A DNA stretch of 64,000 nucleotides, taken from Novosphingobium sp. MW5. GTDB taxonomy: Bacteria > Pseudomonadota > Alphaproteobacteria > Sphingomonadales > Sphingomonadaceae. The position numbers and the translations under genes are program-made. The notes under the pieces are model-generated. The model was not told where the DNA came from. It saw only the letters and a list, made by a program, of their open reading frames with translations, and ran no database searches. Shown piece by piece: positions 9,703 through 18,794 of the stretch. The DNA is taken from assembly GCA_025938935.1 (NCBI GenBank), contig JAPCWB010000001.1:2046001-2110000 (forward strand), read 5' to 3'. How positions within the stretch are numbered: position 1 is the first letter of the stretch; every line of letters begins with the position of its first letter.

Positions 9703-10148
9703 CAATCGACCTGCCCGACCTCGCGGCGATGGACCGCTTTGGCCGCGCCATTGCCGCACAGCTGCGCGCAGGCGATGTGGTGGCGCTGTCCGGCGGCCTC
9801 GGCGCGGGCAAGACCACGCTGGCCCGCGCGATCATCGCCGGGCTGGGGCATGAAGGCGAGGTGCCGAGCCCCAGCTTCGCCATTATCGAAACCTACGACC
9901 CACCCGCCTTGCGTCTGCCGCTGGTCCATGCCGATTTCTACCGGTTGGACGACCCGCGCGAGGCCGAGGAGCTGGGGCTGGACGATTACCGCGAAGGCGC
10001 AGCACTGATCGCCGAATGGCCCGATCACGCCGGCGGATTCGCCCACGAGCCGGCCTGCCTTGAAATCACGCTGGAAACTGCGGAAACGGGGCGGATTGCC
10101 ATTGTGCGGGCAGGGGCGGATTGGCTAGGGCGGGAGCCATGGAAGTGA
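9699..10148 (+). CDS. tsaE: tRNA threonylcarbamoyladenosine biosynthesis ATPase TsaE
   Basis: 149 residues. TsaE (YjeE) is the P-loop ATPase that works with TsaB and TsaD to make t6A37 in ANN-reading tRNAs. Seen: Walker A 'SGGLGAGKTT' at 31-40, 'VPSPSFAIIETY' after it, 'HADFYRLDDPREAEELGL' in the middle, and 'LIAEWPDHA' before the C-terminal strand. Start overlaps the divL stop by 4 bases and the end overlaps the amgK start, so translational coupling is likely. Confidence 0.95.
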   Translation: MTIDLPDLAAMDRFGRAIAAQLRAGDVVALSGGLGAGKTTLARAIIAGLGHEGEVPSPSFAIIETYDPPALRLPLVHADFYRLDDPREAEELGLDDYREGAALIAEWPDHAGGFAHEPACLEITLETAETGRIAIVRAGADWLGREPWK

Positions 10149-11125
10149 TCCTCCCCGAAGGCCTCGAAGGCTTTCTCGCCGCCGCGGGCTGGCCGCACGC
10201 TGAAATCGAACCGCTGCCGGGGGACGCCTCGTTCCGGCGCTATTTCCGCATTCGCTCCGGCGACGATACGGCCATGCTGATGGACGCGCCGCCGCCGAAC
10301 GAGGATCCGGGCCCGTTCCTGCGGGCTGCCTATTGGCTCGATGAAAACGGAATGCGGGCGCCGCGCATCCTACATGCCCAGGCAGAACGCGGACTCGTGC
10401 TGCTGGAGGACTTCGGCGAAACGCGAATGCGCGATTACCTCGATGATTGGCCGGACGATGAGGAGGAGATCTACGCCGGTGCGGTCGATGCTCTGAAGGC
10501 GCTCCACCGCCTGCCGCCAGGGCCTTTCCTCGACTACGGCCTGCAGGAATACCAGCGCGAGGCGCAGCTGTTTATCGACTGGTTCGTGCCGGCGCGGAAC
10601 CTCTACGTCGATGGCCGCGGATGGACGGCAGCCTGGCAGGAAGCGCTCAGCCCCCTGCTGCCGCGCCAGCGCCCGGGCGTGACCGTGCTGCGCGATTACC
10701 ATGCCGAAAACATCATGCTGCTCGGCAGCCTCGACAAACAGGGCCTGCTTGATTTCCAGGACGCGCTGGTCGGCCATCCCGCTTATGACCTCGTATCGCT
10801 GCTGCAGGACGCGCGGCGCGATGTGAGCGAGGAGATCGAAGCGAAGATGCTCGATCGCTATCTGTCCGACTTTTCGGGCAACGGTGATGACTTCCTGGCC
10901 GACTACGCCCTGCTGGGCGCACAGCGGAATGCGAAGATCGTCGGCATCTTCGTTCGCTTGTGGAAGCGCGACGGAAAGCCGCGCTATCTCTCGATGATCG
11001 CACGCGTCTGGGAAGCGATGGAGCGCGATCTCAGGCACCCGGCGCTCGCCCACGTCGCCCGTTGGTTCGAAGCGAACATTCCGGCCGAGATCCGCGCCAG
11101 CTTCGGCGGCGAATGGCAGGCATGA
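10139..11125 (+). CDS. amgK: Cell-wall amino sugar kinase AmgK (aminoglycoside phosphotransferase fold)
   Basis: 328 residues of the APH/choline-kinase fold. Seen: the catalytic-loop variant 'LRDYHAENIMLL' and the metal-binding 'LLDFQDALVGHPAYDLVSL'. Together with the next gene (MurU type) this is the AmgK/MurU recycling pair, in which AmgK phosphorylates N-acetylmuramate or N-acetylglucosamine at C1. That route returns cell-wall sugars to UDP-MurNAc without MurA and underlies fosfomycin tolerance in species that have it. ATG 10139 is preferred (10-base overlap with tsaE); TTG 10121 is an alternative. The function is inferred from fold plus pairing. Confidence 0.87.
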   Translation: MEVILPEGLEGFLAAAGWPHAEIEPLPGDASFRRYFRIRSGDDTAMLMDAPPPNEDPGPFLRAAYWLDENGMRAPRILHAQAERGLVLLEDFGETRMRDYLDDWPDDEEEIYAGAVDALKALHRLPPGPFLDYGLQEYQREAQLFIDWFVPARNLYVDGRGWTAAWQEALSPLLPRQRPGVTVLRDYHAENIMLLGSLDKQGLLDFQDALVGHPAYDLVSLLQDARRDVSEEIEAKMLDRYLSDFSGNGDDFLADYALLGAQRNAKIVGIFVRLWKRDGKPRYLSMIARVWEAMERDLRHPALAHVARWFEANIPAEIRASFGGEWQA

Positions 11126-11847
11126 GCACGCCGCTGCCCGAAACCGCGATGATCATGGCCGCGGGCAAGGGCACGCGGATGATGCCGCTGACCAAGGACC
11201 GGCCCAAGCCGCTGGTTCGCGTGGCTCACACCACGCTGCTCGATCACGTGCTGGTGCACCTGCGCAATGCCGGGGTGGGTCGGATCGTGGTCAACGTCCA
11301 CTACCTCGCCGACCAGATCGAGGCGCATCTGGCCGATCATGCGCAGGATTTCGACGTCACGATTTCCGATGAGCGTAGCCTGCTGCTCGATACCGGCGGC
11401 GGGCTGGTGCGGGCGAAGGACCTGATCGCGGGCGATCCCTTCATCTGCGTCAATGCCGACAACTGGTGGACCGACGAGGGCGAGAATGCCTTTGTCCGCA
11501 TGGCCGAGGCGTGGGACGGGGACAGGATGGATGTCCTCATGCTGGTCGTGCCGTTTGAGCGGGCCGGCAATACGCAAGGGCAGGGCGATTTCGACCTGGA
11601 AGCAGATGGTCGCCTGACCCGCGAAGGGGGCAAGCGGGCGCGGCCCTACGTCTGGACCGGGGTTCAGATGCTGTCGAAACGGCTGATCACGGACGCGCCA
11701 GAAGAGGTGTTTTCAACCAACGTCTTCTGGGACCGTTCGATTGCCGTCGGCCGCTGCCACGGGCTGGTCCACGAAGGCCAGTGGTTCGATGTCGGCTATC
11801 CCGAAGCGATCCACATGACGGAGGATGCGCTCGGCTATGCCGGCTGA
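11122..11847 (+). CDS. murU: N-acetylmuramate-1-phosphate uridylyltransferase MurU
   Basis: 241-residue sugar-1-phosphate nucleotidyltransferase. Seen: signature 'AAGKGTRMMPLTKDRPKPLV' near the N-terminus, 'INVHYLADQI'-like 'VVNVHYLADQIEAHL', and 'VNADNWW' at the metal/sugar site. In the known pathway MurU makes UDP-MurNAc from MurNAc-1-P supplied by AmgK. The start overlaps the amgK stop (ATGA), strongly suggesting they work together. A hexose-1-P specificity cannot be excluded from motifs alone. Confidence 0.87.
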   Translation: MSTPLPETAMIMAAGKGTRMMPLTKDRPKPLVRVAHTTLLDHVLVHLRNAGVGRIVVNVHYLADQIEAHLADHAQDFDVTISDERSLLLDTGGGLVRAKDLIAGDPFICVNADNWWTDEGENAFVRMAEAWDGDRMDVLMLVVPFERAGNTQGQGDFDLEADGRLTREGGKRARPYVWTGVQMLSKRLITDAPEEVFSTNVFWDRSIAVGRCHGLVHEGQWFDVGYPEAIHMTEDALGYAG

Positions 11848-14842
11848 GGGCGATCCTGCCGAAAAGGGGCCGCAGGTTTATTCGATTGCGGCGCATCGCG
11901 GATTTGCCGACGCCTTGGTTGCGGGGCTGCTGCCACGATACGGGGACGAGAATTTCGGTCTTGCCCGGCTGACCCTGCTGCTCCCCAGCCAGCGCGCTAT
12001 CCGCACGGTGACCGAGGCTTTCGTGCGCCTGTCCGGCGCGCGCGATGTGCGCGGCCTGCTGCTGCCGCGCATGGCGGCGGTGGGCGATCTCGACATTGAC
12101 GAAACTCTGGGGCCGCTGCTCGATCCGCTAGGGGCGGGAAGCGAGATTCCGCCCGCGGTGGAACCTACGCGGCGTTGGCTGCGGCTGGCGGAACTGCTGG
12201 CTGAGGAACTGGGCGACCGCGCGCCGAAAGGCCCCGCGCTGCTGCGGCAGGCGTTTGAACTGGGGCGCACGATGGACCGCCTGTTGGTTGAAGGGGTGCG
12301 GCCCGAGGAATTGACCGAACCGCGCGTGGTAGAAGTGGTGGGCGAACTCGCCGAGCACTGGAAGCGCTCGACGCTGACCTTCGCGCGGGTGCAGGCGCGC
12401 TGGCTGGCAGAGCTAGACGCAGCCGGGCTGGTCGATGCGCCCACGCGCCGCAACCGCCTGTTTGACCGGGCGGCGGCGAAGTGGGCGGCGCAGGCCCCGG
12501 CGACGCCGATTGTCGCGGCAGGCGTCACCAGCGCCTCACCCTCGCTGGCGCGGCTGCTGCGGGTGGTGAGCGAACTGCCGCGCGGGGCGGTGATCCTGCC
12601 CGATCTCGACCTTGGCCTCGATGCCGAGACCTGGACCGCGCTGGGCCGCGCCGGGGTAGGCGAGGGACCGGACGATCCGCCCTTCGCGCGCGATGACGCC
12701 GTCACTCACCCGCAGTATCACCTCAAGCTGCTGCTCAACCGAATGGGCGTACAACGCGCTGAGGTGCAGCCGTGGCACCGCGCCGGCATGGCCGCCGCTC
12801 CGCCCGAACGCAGCAAGGCGATCTCCAACCTGTTCCTGCCGCCCGCCGCCTCTGCGCGCTGGGTAGGCCTCGCGGCAGAGCAGCGGCGGCTTGCGGGCGT
12901 CAGCCTCATGGTCAGCGACCATCCGGGGCATGAGGCGCAGGCGATCGCGCTCAAGATCCGCGAGGCGCTGGAAGTGCCGGAAAAGCGCGTCGCGCTGATC
13001 ACGCCCGACCGGGCGCTAGCCGCGCGCGTGATTTCGCACCTGAGGCGGTGGAATGTAGAGGCGGACGACACGGCGGGCGAACCCTTGCCGCTGACTGCCG
13101 CTGGCCGTCTGTTCTTACTGCTGGCCGAGGTTGCCGCAAGCAATGCTGCGCCCGTGCCGCTGCTGGCGCTGCTGGGCCATCCCTATGCAGGCGAGGGTTT
13201 CGGGCGTGCCGACTGGCTGGACCATGCCCGCGCGCTGGACCTGGCCCTGCGCGGCCCGCGCCCCGGACCGGGCCTCGCGCCGCTCCGCGCTGTCGTGGAA
13301 AAGCGCGGCGAACATGCGCGCGGGCTGGTCGATTGGTGGGACACGGTTGAGGACCTGCTGGTCCCCTTGCTTGGTCCCGATGAAGTCCCGCTGGCGGAAG
13401 CGATTGATGCGCTGATCACGGCGGGTGAGGCGATCAGCGGCGGTCGCATCTGGAGCGAGGCGGATGGGCGTTCGCTCTCCGCTTTCGTAGAGGACCTGCG
13501 AGATGCGGCGCGTCTTTCCGGCACCCGGATCGAGCGGGACGGTCTCGCCGTGGCCCTGCGCGATGCGATGGAGCGGGTAGCGGTGCGCAAGCCCTGGGGC
13601 GGACACCCGCGCGTCGCGGTCTATGGCCTGATCGAGGCGCGCATGAGCCGCGCCGATCTCGTCATCTGCGGCGGGCTGACCGAGGGGACATGGCCGGCGG
13701 CGCCGTCGCCCGATGCCCTGCTTGCCGCGCCAGTGCTGCGCGCCCTGGGCGTGCCGGGGGCGGACTTCCGCATCGGCCTCGCCGCGCATGACCTTGCAGC
13801 CGCATTAGGAGCGCCAGTGGTGGTGCTGAGCTATGCCCGGCGCGACACGTCCGGCCCGGCGATCCCCTCGCGCTTCGTCCTGCGCGTTCGGGCCATGCTG
13901 GGCGAGGACCTGCTTGCCCGCCACCTCGATAGCGCGACGCCCGCGCTGGCCCATCGGCTTAACGAACCCGCGCGGGTGTCCGCTCATCCCCGGCCCAAGC
14001 CCGAACCGACGGCGGAGCAGCGCGACGTGCCGATTGCCGTCACCGGGCTCGACCGGCTGCGCGGCGATCCATACCAGTTCTACGCCAGCGACATCCTGCG
14101 CCTGCGTGCGCTCGATGCCCTCGATGCAGAGCCGACCGCCGCGTGGAAGGGCACCGCGGTCCACGCCATCCTTGAACGCTGGCACAAGGAGGGCGGCTCG
14201 CTGGGCGAGATTGCCTCGGCCGAACTCGACAAGATGAGCGCCCATCCGCTGGTCCGCGGCCTGTGGTGGCCGCGCCTGATCGCCGGGCTGCAATGGATCG
14301 AGCAGCAGATCGCCGAGCAGGCCGCAAAGGGCCGCCGCGTGCTCGCCAGTGAGGTCAAGGGCTCGATCACGTTCAAGGGCGTCAAGATCAAGGGACGCGC
14401 CGACCGGATTGACCGGCTGGAGGACGGCACGCTTGCCGTGGTCGATTACAAGACCGGCGGACCGCCCACGGCCAAGCGGGTGCAGGAAGGCTTTGCGCTC
14501 CAGCTCGGCCTGATCGGCCTGATGGCGCGGGACGGGGCCTTTGCCGGGGTGGCAGGCGAGCCGACGCGGTTCGAATACTGGTCGCTGCGCAAGAATGCCA
14601 AGAGTCCCACCGGCTTTGGCGAGGCGAGCGAGCCGATTCCTGAAGGCCGCCGCACATCAGGCATCCCGCGCGAGGAGTTCCTGTCCGAAACCGAACGCTT
14701 CCTCGGCGACGCCATTGACCGCTGGATCAAGGGCAGCGAGCCCTTCGTCGCGCGGCTCAACCCCGCCTATCCCGGCTATGCCGACTATGACCAGCTGATG
14801 CGCCTCGACGAGTGGCAGGGCCGGGAAGGCGACGAGGCATGA
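11837..14842 (+). CDS. addB: Double-strand break repair protein AddB
   Basis: About 1001 residues, the alphaproteobacterial AddB type. It partners AddA in the helicase-nuclease that resects DNA ends for RecA loading. Seen: an N-terminal inactivated-helicase region with 'LLLPSQRAIRTVTEAF', and a C-terminal RecB-like nuclease with 'GRADRIDRLEDGTLAVVDYKTGG' (split: the Asp-Arg-Ile-Asp and Asp-Tyr-Lys catalytic residues). ATG 11837 is chosen; ATG 11825 is also in frame. It overlaps murU and ends inside the addA start codon (ATGA). Confidence 0.93.
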   Translation: MPAEGDPAEKGPQVYSIAAHRGFADALVAGLLPRYGDENFGLARLTLLLPSQRAIRTVTEAFVRLSGARDVRGLLLPRMAAVGDLDIDETLGPLLDPLGAGSEIPPAVEPTRRWLRLAELLAEELGDRAPKGPALLRQAFELGRTMDRLLVEGVRPEELTEPRVVEVVGELAEHWKRSTLTFARVQARWLAELDAAGLVDAPTRRNRLFDRAAAKWAAQAPATPIVAAGVTSASPSLARLLRVVSELPRGAVILPDLDLGLDAETWTALGRAGVGEGPDDPPFARDDAVTHPQYHLKLLLNRMGVQRAEVQPWHRAGMAAAPPERSKAISNLFLPPAASARWVGLAAEQRRLAGVSLMVSDHPGHEAQAIALKIREALEVPEKRVALITPDRALAARVISHLRRWNVEADDTAGEPLPLTAAGRLFLLLAEVAASNAAPVPLLALLGHPYAGEGFGRADWLDHARALDLALRGPRPGPGLAPLRAVVEKRGEHARGLVDWWDTVEDLLVPLLGPDEVPLAEAIDALITAGEAISGGRIWSEADGRSLSAFVEDLRDAARLSGTRIERDGLAVALRDAMERVAVRKPWGGHPRVAVYGLIEARMSRADLVICGGLTEGTWPAAPSPDALLAAPVLRALGVPGADFRIGLAAHDLAAALGAPVVVLSYARRDTSGPAIPSRFVLRVRAMLGEDLLARHLDSATPALAHRLNEPARVSAHPRPKPEPTAEQRDVPIAVTGLDRLRGDPYQFYASDILRLRALDALDAEPTAAWKGTAVHAILERWHKEGGSLGEIASAELDKMSAHPLVRGLWWPRLIAGLQWIEQQIAEQAAKGRRVLASEVKGSITFKGVKIKGRADRIDRLEDGTLAVVDYKTGGPPTAKRVQEGFALQLGLIGLMARDGAFAGVAGEPTRFEYWSLRKNAKSPTGFGEASEPIPEGRRTSGIPREEFLSETERFLGDAIDRWIKGSEPFVARLNPAYPGYADYDQLMRLDEWQGREGDEA

Positions 14843-17800
14843 GCAAGGTCTTCCCGCTCAAGGACAACCAGCTGCGTGCGGTCGATCCGGCGGATACGGT
14901 CTGGCTTTCGGCCTCGGCCGGAACCGGCAAGACGCAGGTGCTGTCAGCCCGCGTGCTGCGCCTGCTGCTCCAGCCGGACGTCAGCCCATCGCAGCTGCTC
15001 TGCCTTACCTTCACCAAGGCCGGCGCGGCGGAAATGGCCGTGCGCGTGAACGAGGTGCTGGCGAACTGGGTGCGGATGCCGGACATGCAGCTGTTCGAGG
15101 AGTTGCAGAACATCGGCGCCCCTGATGGCCCCGAGGCGCGCGCCCGCGCCCGCACGCTCTTCGCCTCGGTACTGGATTGCCCCGGAGGCGGGCTGCGCAT
15201 CGATACGATCCACGCCTTCTCCCAGTGGCTGCTGGCGGGCTTCCCGGAAGAGGCGGGGCTTTCACCCGGCACCCGCCCGATGGAGGACCGTGACCGCATC
15301 CTGCTGCTGCGCGAAGTGCTCGGCAATCTGCTCGTCGATGCCGAGGCGAGGGGCGACCATGCCTTCCTGAACGCCCTCTCCACGCTCGCCGTGCGGATGA
15401 AGGACAGCGGCGAGGTGGAGCAATTCCTGCTGCGCTGCGCCTCCGCCCATGCGGCGTGGTTCGGCCCGGGTTCGTGGGAACTGGGCGACCTGCGCCCGCG
15501 CGTGATGCGGCTGCTGGGGCTGCCGGATGATGCGGGCGCGCATAGCTTGGCGGCGCTATGTTCGGACGAAGAGTTCGATGTCGAATCGCTCCGTGCGTGT
15601 GGGCGGATTCTTGGCGGATGGAAGGCCAAGACCGGGCAAGATGGTGCCGATGCTGTGGCCGCGTGGGTTCCTCGCAGTCAGGAAGCCCGGCTCGAGACAA
15701 TCGAGAACCTGTGCGAAAAGCTGCTCAACAAGGATCGCTCAGCCAAACAGCTTGCCAATGCCTGTAAGCAGGACCCGGCTTATGCCGATTACATCGCCCG
15801 AGTCATAGAAAGCGTCAAACGCATTGATGACATGCGCGGCCTCCTCTCTGCTGCCGACTACATCGTCCCCGCGCTCACGCTTGGCCGCGCTTTCGCCCAT
15901 GCCTGGGACGAGGCGAAGAAGCGCGAGGGCCTGATCGATTTCGACGACCAGATCCGGCAGGCCGCCGCGCTGCTCGGCCGTAGCGAGGTGGCGGACTGGA
16001 TCCGCTACAAGCTCGACCGCCTGTTCGACCACGTACTGATCGACGAGGCGCAGGACACCAACGCCGCGCAGTGGGAGATCATCAACGCGCTGACCGGCGA
16101 TTTCTTCTCGGGCGAGGGGCAGCATGGCGAGAAACTGCGCACGTTGTTCGTCGTCGGCGATTACAAGCAGGCGATCTTCCGCTTTCAGGGCACCAGCCCA
16201 GAAAATTTCGAGCGCGCAAAAGAGCGGGTGAAGGGTTACATCGAGGGGCTGGCGGATAACGTCATCCAGCTGCGCGGATCGCGGCGGATAAGCGGATGGC
16301 AGGACCTCGGCCTGGGCCAATCATTCCGCACCGCGCGACCGGTTCTCGAATTCGTCGATCGCGCGATCGACCAGATCGGGCCGGACCGTTTCGGGCTAAA
16401 GGACCTGCCCGAGCGCCATGTTGGCCAGGAACGCGAGGGCCTTGTCACCCTGTGGCAGCCGGTGGGGGTCCAGTCGGACGATGACGAGTCCAGCGATGCC
16501 GGCGACGATGGCGAGGAGGGCTGGCTCGCCAAGCCTGATCGGCAGCTCGCCGAAAAGATCGCGAGCCAAGTCAAGGCATGGCTGCGCGGTGGATTTCCGC
16601 TGGCGAAGGGCCATTCGCGGCTCGCCAAGGCGGGCGACATCATGGTGCTGGTGCGCAAACGCAAGGACCTGGCGGGCCTGATCGTCGCGCGGCTCCACGC
16701 GGCGGGCGTGCCGGTGGCGGGCGTGGACCGCCTGCGTCTGGGTGCGCCGCTGGCGGTGAAGGACCTTGTCGCCGCGCTCCGCTTTGCCTCGCAGCCGCTC
16801 GACGACCTCAATCTCGCCGCGCTGCTGGTCTCGCCGCTGATCGGCTGGAGTCAGGAGCAATTGCTCGAGCACGGCTATCGCGGCGAAAACGTGCGGCTGT
16901 GGCCGCACCTGCGCAACCAGCGCGATCCGGCAGTGCTGGCGGCCCTATCGCAACTGCTCGAACTGCTCGGCAAGGCAGATTTCGAAACCCCGCAGGCGCT
17001 GCTCCACTGGCTGCTTGTCGGCCCCTGGCGCGGGCGGGAAAAACTCGTCGCGCGGCTGGGGAGCGAGGCGAACGATCCGATCGACGAACTGGTCAACGCC
17101 GCCCACGCCTATGCCATGACCGACGTGCCAAGCCTTGTCGGCTTCCTCCATTGGTTCGATGCCGGCGACGGCGAACTGAAGCGCGAGGCCGAGGGCAGCG
17201 GGGGCCTCGTGCGGGTGATGACCGTACACGGCTCAAAGGGCTTGCAGGCGCCGATCGTCATTTTGGCCGATGCGGCGGACAATCCAATCCGTCCACTTAG
17301 CTCGCCGCTGGACCTTTCTGATCCTCTCGACGAAAGCCGCCGCATTCCGCTGCCATTGCTCAAGTCAGAAGAGATGTGTGGACAGCTTGCGGCGGAAGAG
17401 CTGCAAACTAAAGCTCAGGAACTCGAAGAACACTGGCGTTTGCTCTACGTCGCCATGACGCGGGCAGAGGAAGCACTGTTCATCACCGGTGCTTTAGCCA
17501 GCAACAAAAACGAACTTCCGGCAGACAGCTGGTACGCGCGCCTCGCTGAGGTCATGGCGGGCGAGCGTGAAATCGAGGACGACATATGGGGCCGCCGTTG
17601 GGAGTATGGCTCGCTGCCGCCGATGCCTTTCGGCTCGGGCGATGTTGCCGCCACGCAGGACCTGCCGCTGAACCCGCCCTGGGCAGAGCGCCCGGTGGGC
17701 GAGGAACCGCGTCCGCCGCGCCCGCTCGCGCCTTCCGCGCTGGGTGAGGACAAGGGCTTCGATCCGCCGTGGCCTCCGGGAAGCGGCGTCGATGCGGCGC

Positions 17801-18303
17801 GGCGCGGGGTGTTGATTCACCGCTTGCTGGAGCGGCTGCCCGAACTCGAGCCGGGTGAACGCGTGGCGGCCGCATCCGCCTGGTTGGCACGCAATGCTGG
17901 CGATCTGGACGACACGGCGCGCGGCGAAATGATTTCGGCGGCCCTGCGGGTGCTCGATCATCCGGATTGGGCGGACCTGTTCTCCCCGCAGGCTTTGGCC
18001 GAGGTGCCGATTGCCGCGCTGGTCGGCGATCAGGTTGTCGCCGGAACCATCGACCGGCTGCTGATCGAGCCGACCCGCATACGCCTCGTCGACTTCAAGA
18101 CGGCCCGCCGTCCGCCTGCCGATCTGGCGGGGGTGCCGCAGTCTATCCTGCGCCAGATGGCCGCCTATGCCGCAGCGTTGGAGACAGCCTATCCCGGGCG
18201 GCAGATTGAGGCGGCGGTGCTCTACACCTCGGTCCCGGCACTGATCGCCATCCCGGCAGACGTGCTGGCGAGGCTCAAGCCCGGCTTGTCCACGATCCAG
18301 TAA
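14839..18303 (+). CDS. addA: Double-strand break repair helicase AddA
   Basis: 1154-residue UvrD/Rep-superfamily helicase with a C-terminal nuclease. Seen: Walker A 'ASAGTGKTQVL' near residue 30, 'LCLTFTKAGAAEMAVRV' (motif Ia), 'HVLIDEAQDTNAAQWEII' (Walker B), 'VMTVHGSKGLQAPIVIL' (motif V), 'LLYVAMTRAEEAL' (motif VI) and the nuclease 'LVDFKTARRPP'. With AddB it replaces RecBCD. Start ATG overlaps the addB stop. Short stretches (about 15540-15800 and 17280-17530) look less GC-rich than the rest, but the motifs are all intact. Confidence 0.96.
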   Translation: MSKVFPLKDNQLRAVDPADTVWLSASAGTGKTQVLSARVLRLLLQPDVSPSQLLCLTFTKAGAAEMAVRVNEVLANWVRMPDMQLFEELQNIGAPDGPEARARARTLFASVLDCPGGGLRIDTIHAFSQWLLAGFPEEAGLSPGTRPMEDRDRILLLREVLGNLLVDAEARGDHAFLNALSTLAVRMKDSGEVEQFLLRCASAHAAWFGPGSWELGDLRPRVMRLLGLPDDAGAHSLAALCSDEEFDVESLRACGRILGGWKAKTGQDGADAVAAWVPRSQEARLETIENLCEKLLNKDRSAKQLANACKQDPAYADYIARVIESVKRIDDMRGLLSAADYIVPALTLGRAFAHAWDEAKKREGLIDFDDQIRQAAALLGRSEVADWIRYKLDRLFDHVLIDEAQDTNAAQWEIINALTGDFFSGEGQHGEKLRTLFVVGDYKQAIFRFQGTSPENFERAKERVKGYIEGLADNVIQLRGSRRISGWQDLGLGQSFRTARPVLEFVDRAIDQIGPDRFGLKDLPERHVGQEREGLVTLWQPVGVQSDDDESSDAGDDGEEGWLAKPDRQLAEKIASQVKAWLRGGFPLAKGHSRLAKAGDIMVLVRKRKDLAGLIVARLHAAGVPVAGVDRLRLGAPLAVKDLVAALRFASQPLDDLNLAALLVSPLIGWSQEQLLEHGYRGENVRLWPHLRNQRDPAVLAALSQLLELLGKADFETPQALLHWLLVGPWRGREKLVARLGSEANDPIDELVNAAHAYAMTDVPSLVGFLHWFDAGDGELKREAEGSGGLVRVMTVHGSKGLQAPIVILADAADNPIRPLSSPLDLSDPLDESRRIPLPLLKSEEMCGQLAAEELQTKAQELEEHWRLLYVAMTRAEEALFITGALASNKNELPADSWYARLAEVMAGEREIEDDIWGRRWEYGSLPPMPFGSGDVAATQDLPLNPPWAERPVGEEPRPPRPLAPSALGEDKGFDPPWPPGSGVDAARRGVLIHRLLERLPELEPGERVAAASAWLARNAGDLDDTARGEMISAALRVLDHPDWADLFSPQALAEVPIAALVGDQVVAGTIDRLLIEPTRIRLVDFKTARRPPADLAGVPQSILRQMAAYAAALETAYPGRQIEAAVLYTSVPALIAIPADVLARLKPGLSTIQ

Positions 18304-18377
18304 ACCTTTCGCGGAGCGGGTGTTGCGCCCGCTGCCCGAGCGCCTAAATTGGGCGCAACAGATCAGGAGATTTTTTC

Positions 18378-18698
18378 ATGGCCACTATCGCAGTCACCGA
18401 CGCCAGCTTCGAAGCCGACGTGCTTAAGTCCGACAAGCCCGTGCTCGTGGATTTCTGGGCGGACTGGTGCGGCCCGTGCAAGATGATCGGGCCGAGCCTT
18501 GAGGAAATCTCCGAGGAAATGGCCGATCAGCTGACGATCGCCAAGGTCGACATCATGGAAAACACCGATGTCGCGGCCAAGTTCGGCGTACAGTCGATCC
18601 CGCTGATGGTGCTGATCAAGAACGGCGAAGTCGTCGCCCACAAGCTGGGTGCCGCGCCGAAGAGCCAGATCAAGGGCTGGATCGAAAGCGTAATCTGA
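18378..18698 (+). CDS. trxA: Thioredoxin
   Basis: 106 residues with the active site Cys31-Gly-Pro-Cys34 in 'FWADWCGPCKMIGP' and the cis-Pro loop 'GVQSIPLMVLIKNG'. Reduces cytosolic disulfides and donates electrons to ribonucleotide reductase and peroxiredoxins. AGGAGA lies upstream of the ATG. It follows addA by 74 bp with no obvious terminator, so it may share the operon or have its own promoter. Confidence 0.97.
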   Translation: MATIAVTDASFEADVLKSDKPVLVDFWADWCGPCKMIGPSLEEISEEMADQLTIAKVDIMENTDVAAKFGVQSIPLMVLIKNGEVVAHKLGAAPKSQIKGWIESVI

Positions 18699-18704
18699 AA
18701 TCGC

Positions 18705-18793
18705 GTCGTCCCGGGCTCGACCCGGGACCGCTGGCCGATTTGAAATAGGATCGCGTCTTTCGGCGACCCTTTCCGGATCAAGTCCGGGACGAC
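18705..18793. repeat. Pair of inverted REP-like palindromes between convergent genes
   Basis: Outer arms GTCGTCCCGG (18705-18714) and CCGGGACGAC (18784-18793) are exact reverse complements. The left unit itself folds as GTCCCGGG-CTCGA-CCCGGGAC (18708-18728); the right unit folds as CCGGA-TCAAG-TCCGG (18773-18787). Both units resemble the 'CGTCxTCCCGG' palindromes scattered in sphingomonad genomes. It sits exactly between the ends of trxA and the inositol-phosphatase-family gene, so it probably doubles as a bidirectional terminator. Confidence 0.65.
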
Positions 18794-18794
18794 T

